A stretch of DNA of 64,000 nucleotides from Clostridia bacterium (GTDB lineage: Bacteria > Bacillota > Clostridia > Christensenellales > Pumilibacteraceae), in NCBI GenBank assembly GCA_022791915.1, contig JAAWAB010000021.1, forward strand, positions 25,037 through 89,036, written 5' to 3'. Position 1 is the first letter of the stretch. The number at the start of each line of letters is the position of its first letter. The notes below the pieces were generated by a model. That model worked only from the letters and a program-made list of their open reading frames with translations, did not search any database and was not told where the DNA came from. Below, in pieces: positions 9,201 to 18,000 of the stretch. The position numbers and the translations under genes are program-made.

Positions 9201-9970
9201 TCGGGCGCGCCCATGGTGTCGAGCTTGGATTTGAGCGCGGCGATATCCGAAAGGATATGCGCGTCCGAATCGCGCGTGGAACGAAGCAGCGATTCGTTTA
9301 TATTTACCAGTTTATTGATTTCTTTGGAAGAAACCTGCGGGGCTTCGGGCAACAGAGCGGTAGCAGGCGCACCCGCAGGTAATGCGGCGCGCTTTGCGCT
9401 TTCGGGCTGTTGCAGTTCTTCGATTCGCTCGTTTAAGCGCTTGATTTCGGATAGAAACTGCGTTTCGTTCTGCCGTTTTTCGCGCTCCATTTCTTCTTTT
9501 AAGCGCGTGAGTTCCACATGCATCGATTGTTCGTTCTGCGTTTTGGAAAGCTCGTCGCGCAGACGCGAAATCTCGTTGTACATAACAACTTCGTTGCCGT
9601 TTTGTTGCGGCACCGAAAAGAGCAAATGCGGCTGTATTGCGGGATACGGCTGTTGCGGCTGTACAACGGCAGGTTGCTGATTCATATTGCGTTTGAGTTC
9701 GGCAAGTTCGTCCAACACCTGATTCAGACGGTCGTCGTAATACTGATCGTCGTATCCGTCGTCGTACGGCTCTTCTTCGTATTCCTCCTCGTCGTACGGT
9801 TCTTCGTCCTCGTACTCCTCGTCGTCATACTCTTCTTCATACTCCTCGTCGTCGTATTCGTCGCCGTCGTCGTACTCTTCGTCGCGTTCGATTACTTCTT
9901 CTTCGTATTCGTCGTAATCGTCCTCGTCCGCCATAGTCAACTTATTCATTTCATCATACAAATTTTTCAT
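3251..9970 (-). CDS. Giant acidic coiled-coil protein, 2239 aa, unknown function
   Basis: I do not recognise this protein. It has no signal peptide or membrane span and is probably cytoplasmic. Residues ~15-80 are almost entirely Asp, Glu and Tyr. A Gln/Pro-rich stretch (~95-120) follows, then nearly 1900 residues of predicted coiled coil built on a recurring motif of the type ILDEI-x-x-LR-x-EI. Two blocks repeat at DNA level: four ~24-residue units ending ADRK-D/E-x-EKANA (about 4195-4480), and about three ~32-residue units starting VLGEVLSLREEIAALREQM (about 5020-5265). Near the C-terminus come a Lys/Ala-rich linker (KAPAKKKATAARSK) and a last ~115 residues that look globular. It is the third gene of a three-gene operon, 27 bases after its neighbour. 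A structural or scaffold role facing the tails of the two upstream membrane proteins is inference. Confidence 0.9.
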   Translation of the reverse strand: MKNLYDEMNKLTMADEDDYDEYEEEVIERDEEYDDGDEYDDEEYEEEYDDEEYEDEEPYDEEEYEEEPYDDGYDDQYYDDRLNQVLDELAELKRNMNQQPAVVQPQQPYPAIQPHLLFSVPQQNGNEVVMYNEISRLRDELSKTQNEQSMHVELTRLKEEMEREKRQNETQFLSEIKRLNERIEELQQPESAKRAALPAGAPATALLPEAPQVSSKEINKLVNINESLLRSTRDSDAHILSDIAALKSKLDTMGAPDELMAKLNEIRSAVATLESRPVHDHADLMNEVSATVAGLKAAYEESAAAIKESIAAAPAATTNAGSAVDQKLLHKLSRLKMENGGVDLTEIMRSVYELKGMVGSNDPNQQNLVNMALKAYTDLDLLHVTVANSTDFRAKLEAVENFVASVNAQDFITSDALSAYNIVLTELMNTPVDRSVFDAVCSFGAATGKVTVPSAKKDAVYKCISFAERIKREDIDAALEFLPDMIAARNDAEGSKNVTVNAGLYDDILSADAERKAAVSESAKFSAEHEIKALLSELSDLRVGDVVVYAPVMPLPTSDAMHFEDGDSVSDRLNSLINAVDELSEAVASVANDPKTLGYHGDDGVAATAQAEPVQTVSDGSVEGSLDNLKSMLYALNAKVDLEGLATDVRTNFATVSDRLAAIESRINEQFVREEPVVVEREHGAEPIDAVEVQPDITAQTDEIVDRINERLETADGENRSVMLAALDEIKEKLAAQETLLAQIDEVRADLATLPESVNSTVQFDKLYDDIAAQFDKLYEDLSAVEGDTAEKLTEQLAEIKAEMDGLVSSELLSAILDGIVDFRTAYEESQALTASDREKILADIAYVRDGVATQLESNVSEQVESLKAEFDEKMSLLETQIAALPTLDAVAEQYTVMGDAVAENAQLILDGQQPMLAALEELKEKSAAIEEAVNANGMLVAENQTTVSEELGRLAEMFAPPEGTESTNIYDEILSISARVNEIYSVYEKAGGEIKSSLAEIKEQVHLKELEQSLAAVSATEEEQQTLLTEIAALRERLSGLESAQQEQADASAAQSALIAEKVETLCAALSFDEADAVRSSVESLDARMTEAGERDAANAANMEAILGDVAEIKEKLFRGATDDAALNMQVLMADVADIKDRLNMGADASSDIVKMQDDLTFIRNQIEANMDDGSDMDSINATLENEDMSLLMDDIAAIKEKLASFDEYDTVAEILSLREDVKSARILDTNDVANELEGLKGDLLELKADVSDIKAGRTDADSIVSAGVTPTSDEVNMLLSEIVSLRDEIQSYKDDVANMVASQGEGGEPQPSIAVADENISVILDELTGLHSDIAEVREETLAEQANEIEDIKAALSEIKDMISRRTTLAEDGAARDTAVSNELNVVLDEIINVKDEVAALKTDFSAANETVAAARESDAQAEKAAFADELQAFKNELYSVIGEKLAEVSAPDLHEEMQSIRDQLIDLQALAVNGVLSDDTATHKTMSEELREIKAMLESGNVQSNDTVPAVTVSELFDEVAALRQEIQARSVQPIVDESGDVTVDLTPVVSQVAALREQIETMSVSAESEPDTAVLGEVLSLREEIAALREQMNTAPASAESEPDTVVLGEVLSLREEIAALREQMDSAPVAESENEAVLGEVLALREEIERMRESNVSEETAGIMEAVDAIKEDVRSIKEEPDLGIINEVLALRDEFQAFKDELNKTRTAPQEDKSKEELIAEVQSLRDQLFAISMANVNDGTNGDVVYESYNNIILDEISSLRDEIALIKQADETRELSEELSDMKDKLTNIAVDDSEKTEARFGELRAELAALKQSASQDANAEVLQEIASLKAELANRKDAEKASAEILDELAQLKAELADRKETEKANAEILNELSLLKAELADRKDAEKANAEIFDGLESLRAEMRNRKDADATTMNFVAEIAKMLETRFAENSGAVSDERLNERIESLKAEIAASLSASAATPGVSSYELRDEIESLREALDRNLGEPVTIDNSAILEEISALREEMERQNTVSDSKKILNEISKLKDELVTIADSRSAGEDGTLSQSINDLKAELNQIAEFVEEEEKPKAPAKKKATAARSKSGNKGGRKKSSANKTATATANQEESGLSGDELISKIESVRFSMPEVSEGMLVMNPEERGVQEPIPPTSEEMDIAARLAKQVANKLIMEQLVQQLGDGGVPHSEVEEIVKDILPQEFTTIQIDEQTDRVRRLANSLVLDKLRARLKK

Positions 9971-9997
9971 AATCTGCTCTTGCGCCTTTCTTCCTTT

Positions 9998-12900
9998 TTA
10001 TTTTCTGGTAGTAGGTCTGGTTCCCGAAGGTCTTCTCGTAGTGCCGCCCGAACGCGTGCCCGTAGGTCTTGCTCCCGAAGGTCTGGGACGCGTACCCGTA
10101 GGTCTTGCCCCCGCGGGTCTGGGACGCGCTCCCGCAGGTCTTGCCCCCGCGGGTCTTGCGCCCGGTCTTACGGGACGCCGCCCCGTGCGCGCGCTCTTGG
10201 GTATGTGGTTCACGCGCTCGGTCACTTTTTTAACGATTCTGCGCGGCTTTTGATTGGCAAGTTTTTTATACCGCGAAAGTTCCGCCGCATGAATCGCATC
10301 GTCCATGGATTTGGCAAGCAAATCGTTGAGTTCCTGCGAAGTTTTCTCGTCTTCGTCCAACGAAAGCTGAATCTGATAGAATTTTTCGCGCAACGCGTTG
10401 CCCTGTTCTTCTTCGGTAATGGTTTTGAGTTCGTCGCGCAATTTGGCGATTTCTTCTTTGCGCTTGGCAACCTTTTCGTCTATGCGCGCCTTACGCTTGG
10501 CTTCTTCTTCGGCAAGTTTTTGCGCTTCTTCTTCGGCGGCTTTGCGTGCCTGCTCGGCTTCTTCTTCCGACTTGCGCTTTTCTTCTTCGGCGGCAAGACG
10601 CGCTTTTTCCGCTTCTTCTTCCGCTTCTTTTCTTGCCTGTTCCGCCTTTTCTTCCGCCTCTAACCGAGCGCGTTCCGCTTCTTCTTCCGCCTGACGCTTG
10701 GATTCTTCCATCTCTTTGCGCATGCGTTCGTTCTCTTCTTCCGCTTCTTTACGCGCACGTTCGGCGTCTTCTTCGGCGGCTTTGCGCGCCTGTTCGGCTT
10801 CGAGTTTGGCGCGTTCGATTTCTTCCTGCGCCTGACGTTTGTATTCTTCGGCTTCGAGTTTGGCACGTTCCGCTTCTTCGCGCGCTTTGCTCTCCGCTTC
10901 TTCGCGCGCGGATTCGGCGCGTTCCAAAGCTTCTTGTGCAATGCGCTCCGCTTCCGCCTTGCTCTCGTCGGACGCACGCTGCGCTTCGGCTACGGCGCGC
11001 TCCGCTTCTTCCTGCGCAAGTTGTGCCTGCAACCGCGCCTGCTCGATAGCGTTCTGCGACTCTTCCAACTTCTTCTTGTAGTTTTCTTCTTCAATCTTCT
11101 TGCGGTCGCGCGAAATCACACCGCTGCCCGACGTAATCAAATCGAGCGGGTCGATACCCGTATTCACTTCGTTAAAGCGCTCGGATAACTGCGCAAATTC
11201 CGCACGCGCGCGTTCCAACTCGGCGCGCGCCATTTCAATCTCGCCTTCACCCGTAGTACGGAATTCGAGATTGGCTTTCAGACTTTCGGCACGCACCGCT
11301 TCGAGCGCGGCGGTAAGTTCGTTCACTTCTTCCTGTTGTGCCATTTGCGCCATGGAAAGATTGAGTTTTTCTTCGTCGTCGGTTGCCGCCTCGACTGCCG
11401 CCGTCATTTCTTCCAGCTTCGCCTGCGCAGCCGCCAACTCTTCTTCCGCCGCAGCAACGCGCGTAGCACCCGCCGCAACCGTTTCGGCTACCGACGAATC
11501 GAGATGATTCACCAAACGGTCGCACTCGTTCTGCCAGTGTTCCACCGCCTGCTCGGCTTTCGTTTTATCGTCGCTCACCTGCATAATCAACTTATCGAGC
11601 GCAAGTTTACCGATAATCTTATCTTCCGCCGAAACAACGTCGGAATATTCGATTTGCTCTTTATCGATATATTCGTTTGCCTTTCTGCGCACCGACGACA
11701 TCTCGATGTTCTTGTTGGTTTTAAGCGACACGTTCGCCGTGGATTTGCGGTCCACTTCGCTGATTTCTTTGTTGAGCGCTTTGATTTGCTCGTTCATTTC
11801 GCCGATACGCGAGGCGTCGGTTGTGGCAAGCATTTCGCTCTGGATTGCCGCCACGCGCGTTTTGAGCGAATCCTTTTCGTGCGCGCTTTGCTCGATTGCG
11901 TTGTTCAGGTCTATAATTTCGCCGTCTAACGTGTTCACCGTGAGCATCATGGGATTGAGCACGTCCAGTTGCGCGTTCAAAAGCGCCAACTTGCGCGCAC
12001 GCTCGGCAAGGTCGGCGGCTTTCTGCGCTTCCGCTCTCGCCGCTTCCAGCTCTCCGTCGCTTGTGGAAAGCAACGCCTCGGTGGCTTCTTTCTTGCCCGC
12101 ATATTCTTCCGAAACGTCTTTGATTCTCGTGAGCAAACCACTGTTGCTTTCCAGCACCACTTTCTTGCCCGCAACGCTCTCTTTATCCGACTTGATTTTC
12201 GCTTCGAGTTCGGCAATCTCTTTATCAAGCGCTTCTTTTGCCGTTTTACCGCGCGCAACCACTCTGTCGGCATTCTTATCGTCCAACGTTTGTTCGGCGG
12301 TTCTGATATCGGCTGTAAGGCGTTCGATTGCCGCCGACGCGTCGCCCACGTCCGCGCTCGTCTTTTCGTCTGCCGACGTTACCGCAGCCAAACGGCTTTC
12401 TATAATATTCAGTTCGGCACGCAAACGGAGATTGTTGTACTCTGCCTCTTTGAGTTTGCGCATTTCGTCGCCCCAGTCGGCTTGCGGTTCTTCGCGCACC
12501 ACGTCGGCAACAATCGGCTCGCTCGGGTCGAATCCCAAAAGCACAATCAACGGGTCTACCGTAGCCGTAGGCGCACCCGATTCAGCGGTATCGCTCACAA
12601 TGCCCGCAGCGCCCGCTTTTTCCGCCTCGCGCTGTTTGAGCGACTTGCATGCTTCTTCGATTGTCATGCCGTTGCGCACGTCTTCACGAATACGCTCTTT
12701 CTCTTTTTCCAGCTCGCGCTGTTGCAAATCCTTGCTCTTGTTGAACGTGCGTTCCAACATGCCGCGCGGCGCGAATTTTTCTTCGTAAATGCGGCGCAAC
12801 AATTCTTCGTCCGAAAGCGGAATGTAAATTTCTTCGATAATCGTAGTAGAAGTGGAAGTGTTGGTCGTCTGCGATACGGGCTGCGAATACAGCGGCTCGG

Positions 12901-15058
12901 CAGGCGGAGGCGTAACGCCCGCGCCCGTGGAATAGAGCGGCATAGACGGTTGCGGCGTAATGCCGAGCGCCAACGTGTTGGGGTCGGGTGCGGGTGTAGA
13001 CGCAGGACCTGCGCCCAACTGCAACATCTGCGACGGTGCCGCGCCCCCATACGGCTGTGTGGCAAGACGCTGTTGCGCCTGCGCCGCCGCGATGGTGGAA
13101 TTGAGTTTGATAATATACGCACTGGTGGGCGCGCTCGTTTCCAGTTCGTCCATTTTGCGCTTGTGCATGGAACGAACGAACAACCAAATGGCAAATAACA
13201 GAATGAGCGCTATGGCAAGACCGATACCCACCCAAAAAAGCACCCACTTCCAAAGCGGCCAGTTGGCGCCGAATCCTACCTGCATGTTAATGCGCAACGG
13301 GCATTCGAGCACAATCTCATGCCCCACTACGTCGCGGAGCGTAACGTCTACCACAACGGCGGAATCGTCTAACGCGTTGTCGTAAGGCGTAACCGAAATC
13401 ACACCGTTGGAATAATTGACGGCGGCGTAGTTTTTGGTATCTTCGGAATTGAGTTTGCGGAGCGTAGCGCCCGCAATGTGATATTTGGCGCCGCGCAGTT
13501 CTTCGAATTCGCCCGAATCAATCGTGAATCGGTGCGTTTTGCTACCCGAAACCGACAAGCGTACCTCGTATTTGCCATACACCTTGAACGTGATGGAAAC
13601 GTATTTATCTTGATATTCCTGGTCGGAATCGTGCATTTTGTATTTGATGTCGAACGTGACGTCGGCAGTACCGTTGCCCGTGGCTTTCACCAAATAGTAT
13701 ACCGAATCGCTCTCGTCGCGCACGGGCGAAACTTCCACAATACCCGACGACGAAGGCGTGGGCACAATCGACTCGAAAAAGCGGATTTCGCTGTCGTCGT
13801 AAGCCGCAAAATCGCACAGATACTGCGGGTAAACGCGCACCGCGCCGAATCCCGTGTCGCTTGCCGTTACCGACGCGGACGGATTTTTCAAATCATAGAA
13901 AAAGGTGTCGGCGCCGCCCGCATTGAGCGACGTGGGCATGGTAACCGAATCGGTAATCTTGAAAGCGGGATTGCTTTTCGGTTCGCTCGGAACCACCACA
14001 ATGGGAATATAAACGGTATATACCGTTTCCGAATCTTTGTGTTTGAGTTTTACGGGGAAATTCCACTGTCCCCCGTCCGACTCCCATATTTTGATGTCTT
14101 TATTGCCTTCTTTCAGTTCGCGCAATTTGGCGGTAGTGACGTGCAAATCGATTACAAAACTGCGGTTGCCGTCGCTCATGTTGTAGAACGACACGTCGGA
14201 CGCGGCAATCAAGCTGTTAGACGGTTTATCGGGAATTTCGAACGAATCGATATCGTTGAAATACTGATAATTCTCTCCCGATTTAAGCGCCTTGCTTTCG
14301 GCGTCGGGCGCATTATCGGTACGGTCTTCAATCCAACCGGGATTGGCGGAATACAGCTTTCTGCCCACCAGATACTTTTCCAGATTGATTTCTTTGGACG
14401 TATTGTTGGTAATGCGCACGGGAATATCCACGAAATCGGTATCGTCGGTCGGCAGATTGATTTTATCGTTCTCGTCGCTTAACTGACGCCCGATATACAA
14501 ATCGGTGCCCGTTGTGCCGGGAAGCATCTGTGCGGTAATGGTAATCTGCACCGTTACCACTTTTGTGTCGGCGGAATCCGCACTGCCTTTGCGGAACACA
14601 AGCGCAAACCGCAGCGGCTTTTTTTCTTCGGTAGCTTTGCGCGCCGTTACGGTAATATAATCGAAAGCAGTGTTTCCTACCGAATCCATGCCGCCCGCTA
14701 TTTGAAAATATTCGCCCGTATAGTTGCAGATATCCGCTTGCGCGTATAAATAGTATCCCGATTCGGGACGGAAACTATCTGCACGGAAAATTCTTTGCCT
14801 GAATCGTCTTGTGGGCGTGTTATCGTTACTGAACGCTTTATCCGTTTCGTTATAGGTATCCGCGCTCCCCGAAATATTACCGTTGGCGTCCATGGTGATT
14901 GCAAAATCGGGAGTTACCGTATAATCAATCAACGAGCCGCTTGTTTGCGCGTCGGCGGAAAACGGCAAGGCGGCAAACAACGCCAAAGCGAGCAATACCG
15001 ACAAAGCAAGTACCGCAAACGCCGCCGCATATTTTTTCTTTTTGCGAATTTCCATCAT
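9998..15058 (-). CDS. Giant single-span membrane protein with long charged helix and Arg/Pro tail, 1686 aa
   Basis: Unknown family. Residues 1-37 form a signal peptide (basic MEIRKKKK, hydrophobic core, cut near ADAQ). Residues ~38-598 form an extracytoplasmic, probably beta-rich ectodomain. One membrane span follows at ~600-622 (VLFWVGIGLAIALILLFAIW), with Arg/Lys on the inner side. The ~1060-residue inner part has a Pro-rich linker (~690-760), coiled coils, and a ~200-residue run of Ala/Glu/Arg/Lys (about 10480-11080) typical of ER/K single alpha-helices. The end is a ~55-residue tail of RPAGARP / RPTGTRP repeats. Second in the operon; start at 15058 with AAGG 9 bases upstream. Shares its topology (outer domain, one span, charged inner tail) with the preceding gene product, which suggests the two work together. 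Confidence 0.9.
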   Translation of the reverse strand: MMEIRKKKKYAAAFAVLALSVLLALALFAALPFSADAQTSGSLIDYTVTPDFAITMDANGNISGSADTYNETDKAFSNDNTPTRRFRQRIFRADSFRPESGYYLYAQADICNYTGEYFQIAGGMDSVGNTAFDYITVTARKATEEKKPLRFALVFRKGSADSADTKVVTVQITITAQMLPGTTGTDLYIGRQLSDENDKINLPTDDTDFVDIPVRITNNTSKEINLEKYLVGRKLYSANPGWIEDRTDNAPDAESKALKSGENYQYFNDIDSFEIPDKPSNSLIAASDVSFYNMSDGNRSFVIDLHVTTAKLRELKEGNKDIKIWESDGGQWNFPVKLKHKDSETVYTVYIPIVVVPSEPKSNPAFKITDSVTMPTSLNAGGADTFFYDLKNPSASVTASDTGFGAVRVYPQYLCDFAAYDDSEIRFFESIVPTPSSSGIVEVSPVRDESDSVYYLVKATGNGTADVTFDIKYKMHDSDQEYQDKYVSITFKVYGKYEVRLSVSGSKTHRFTIDSGEFEELRGAKYHIAGATLRKLNSEDTKNYAAVNYSNGVISVTPYDNALDDSAVVVDVTLRDVVGHEIVLECPLRINMQVGFGANWPLWKWVLFWVGIGLAIALILLFAIWLFVRSMHKRKMDELETSAPTSAYIIKLNSTIAAAQAQQRLATQPYGGAAPSQMLQLGAGPASTPAPDPNTLALGITPQPSMPLYSTGAGVTPPPAEPLYSQPVSQTTNTSTSTTIIEEIYIPLSDEELLRRIYEEKFAPRGMLERTFNKSKDLQQRELEKEKERIREDVRNGMTIEEACKSLKQREAEKAGAAGIVSDTAESGAPTATVDPLIVLLGFDPSEPIVADVVREEPQADWGDEMRKLKEAEYNNLRLRAELNIIESRLAAVTSADEKTSADVGDASAAIERLTADIRTAEQTLDDKNADRVVARGKTAKEALDKEIAELEAKIKSDKESVAGKKVVLESNSGLLTRIKDVSEEYAGKKEATEALLSTSDGELEAARAEAQKAADLAERARKLALLNAQLDVLNPMMLTVNTLDGEIIDLNNAIEQSAHEKDSLKTRVAAIQSEMLATTDASRIGEMNEQIKALNKEISEVDRKSTANVSLKTNKNIEMSSVRRKANEYIDKEQIEYSDVVSAEDKIIGKLALDKLIMQVSDDKTKAEQAVEHWQNECDRLVNHLDSSVAETVAAGATRVAAAEEELAAAQAKLEEMTAAVEAATDDEEKLNLSMAQMAQQEEVNELTAALEAVRAESLKANLEFRTTGEGEIEMARAELERARAEFAQLSERFNEVNTGIDPLDLITSGSGVISRDRKKIEEENYKKKLEESQNAIEQARLQAQLAQEEAERAVAEAQRASDESKAEAERIAQEALERAESAREEAESKAREEAERAKLEAEEYKRQAQEEIERAKLEAEQARKAAEEDAERARKEAEEENERMRKEMEESKRQAEEEAERARLEAEEKAEQARKEAEEEAEKARLAAEEEKRKSEEEAEQARKAAEEEAQKLAEEEAKRKARIDEKVAKRKEEIAKLRDELKTITEEEQGNALREKFYQIQLSLDEDEKTSQELNDLLAKSMDDAIHAAELSRYKKLANQKPRRIVKKVTERVNHIPKSARTGRRPVRPGARPAGARPAGARPRPAGARPTGTRPRPSGARPTGTRSGGTTRRPSGTRPTTRK

Positions 15059-15081
15059 CTTTTTATACCTTCGTCACTCCC

Positions 15082-18000
15082 TTAACCTTGATTGTTTTCG
15101 CCGTTGTCGTCGGGCATCTCGAACAGGATATTCTCTTCCGTTGCAGATTCACCGAACACGGCGTCCGGTTGCGCAGACGTATCGCCGAACTCGGTATCGA
15201 ATAAGGGCATATCTCCCGCCATCGTTTGGTCTACGGGAATATCTTCCACGGGCGCGTCGGTTATGGGCGCCATATCTTCGGGCATGGCGGAAAAGTCGCC
15301 CATTTCCATGCGGTCACGCAACTCGCGTTTTGCCGCAAGTTCCGCCTGCAATTCTTCCAAAGACTTCTTACCGCCTTTTTTCTTCTTTTTGGCGGCTTTG
15401 TTCGCTTTATCCTTGCGGTCGGCTTTTTGCGCCACAAGCGAATTTTCGAGCACAATTCCCGTTTGTTCCTCTTTGTTTTTGCGCATTTCGTTGAACATGC
15501 GGGCGTATTTCGGGTCTTCCATTTTAAGTTTGGTACGCACAAGCTGTTCTTTTTTCACACCGTCCGTTTTCTGATGCATTTTATCGCGCATTTTGATGAG
15601 CGTTTGATTCTTTTTGATAATGCGACGCTGGTCGGCTTTCTTCTTCCAGTATACGCCCATGCGAATAAAGAATATGATAATCAGCAATGCCAACACGCTG
15701 AAAAATACGATGATTACAATCATGCGGTAATCATCCGATTCGAGCACAATATCGATACCCGTAATGCGTACCGCAAAATTCAAAAGCGTTACTTCGTGCG
15801 TTTCTTTATCGCGTACCGAAACCTGTATGTTGCAACTGTCGGTCGCAAGCATAGAGGTGGGATACAACGGACGAACCGAAACGGTGCTTGTGGAATTGAT
15901 GACCGTTAAATACTTATCGGGGTTGTTGTCGGACGCGGTTGCGTTCACCGCCACAATGGAATAGCGGTCCAGCCCTTCCTTTTTGTCGTACATCAATTCG
16001 GTGAGATACGAAAGCGGAATCACGTAGTTGCCGTCGGCAAAGCGCACGCCCTTATTGGCGGCGTCGGTCACACCGTCGTCGTGTTCCATTAGCGAAATCT
16101 GCTCGTTCTTTTTGTTGATTTCAAACGAGAGCGCCGACCCGAAATGATTGTCGGGGTCGTTCAGTGTTTGTGCCGCAGGCGCCAAACGGAAAGAAATTTC
16201 GTAGTAGTTGCCCGCGCCGTCGGTAAACCGCACCACCGCACGTGTAATGGGCATGCTGTCTTTATCGGTTGTGGATTCAAACGAACCCATTACAAAGCCG
16301 ATATACTTTTGTTGCGCGCGGTCGTTACTGCTCGGGTCGAGATACACGGTGCGCAAAAATCCCACGCTTTCGAGCGGTGTCCAGTTGTTGTCGGCATCTA
16401 CGCTACTCTTATCGGTGGTCTGCTCGAACCGATACGGCAGATTCGTACCTTCGTAATCGGCAGGCGTAAGCGTGGTTTCGGCGCCGAGATTATTCACGCT
16501 AATCAAATAGTTGATTAAATCGCTGAAATATACGCGCTCTTCGTCGATTACCTTTACCGTGTTCCCCATAGAGAACAACGTGGCAACGTCTACACGGAAA
16601 CTGTCCGAAATCTCGTAGTCGTACAGTTTTACCACGTAGCGCACAAACACCGTGCCGCTCGTGCGCGGTTTGAGCACCAAAACCGCCTTGCCGTCGCTTA
16701 CAACCGAATCTACCGTAAGTACCGACGGATTGCTCGATTTGGCTTCCACCGTCACCAGCCCGGGAATACCGTTGGCAAGATTCATGCGGTCGGAAATATT
16801 GAGTTCGGTATTTTTGTTTATTTTTCCCAGCGAATCGGGAATACCGTCTTTGCGCGAGAACGAAGTTTTGGGATTGAAATCCACCGTCACCTTAAAATGC
16901 ACGTAGGCGATTTCTTCGCTCTGATTCGGAGTATCGCCCACAAAACCGTTGTCGGTGCGTCCGGGCACAAACCGCCGTATTTCCAGCGTGAATTCGTAAT
17001 CGGTTACGGCATGCTTGGCAAGTATGGTGAACGACTTCTCGCCCATTGCTTCCAGTCCGAGTGCGTTGGCGTTCGAGCCGGACGCAAACGTATCTTTGAG
17101 CGCGTCGTAATTTCCGTGCGTGCCGTTATACGTGAAATACATGTTGGTATCGTCTTTGAACAGGTTGGAAAGATTTACCGTGTATTTATTCTGGTTGATT
17201 CCCACACCCACTACGTCGGGTTTGAGCACAACGGCGTCGATTCCCGGTTTTACCGAATCGGCGTCGAATTCGTACACGTTGTTTGCCGTAGGGTCGCCGT
17301 ATACGTCGTGCGACAGCGAATTTTTATCTCCCCACTGTTTCAAAAAGGTGAGCGACGACTGCGTAAAGATTTCCACCACGCGGTTTTTTCCGCCGCCGTC
17401 CGTTTGGTCGTTGTTAAAGTTGTCTACGTAGTAGCCCGCCTGTCCGCTTGTTCCGTAGTGAATACGCGGGCGCAAGCCGTTTACGCGTTCGTCGGCATTT
17501 ACGGCGGTTACGGGACGCGATACGTCCGTTTTGCCGTCTACCGTTTCGTACCCCACAAAAGCGCCGGGCATAGACGAGAGCGCCGTAACGGTGAGCACTT
17601 CGTAACGGAACGTAATGCCCTCTTGTTGCACGTCCATGGTAAAGCCGTATTTGTTGGCAAACCAGGGCACGTTGCCGTTGTTGGTTGTTTTTTGGAACCA
17701 GTTTTGCAATTCGGCAAGTTTGTCGCCCGTCACCGTGGTGCCGAACGGCATAAACACTTCCACGCTCTTATCGCCCGTACGCAGTGCGGTGGCAAAGTAC
17801 GGATTATTGGAAGGATTCACGGGGTTTGCGGTATCGAGATACAAAATATCGTCGTCGCGGTCTTTTACCAAATAACGGTATGCCCCGTTATAGAACGAAG
17901 TTGCGTTTGCGTTGTAGTAGGCAAGTTTTGCCGCTTTTTCCGTTGCGGGAAATCCCGAATCGTTCGCAATCACGTCTTCAATCAGTGCGTTTTGGGCAGC

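Noticed and set aside
3350..9680. Many long plus-strand frames rich in Ser/Arg/Phe opposite the coiled-coil gene
   Set aside because: They are antisense images of a biased coding sequence; no ribosome sites, no family motifs.
10398..13385. Plus-strand frames opposite the 1686-aa gene
   Set aside because: Low-complexity shadows of the Ala/Glu/Arg repeat; the minus-strand frame has signal peptide, span and operon context.
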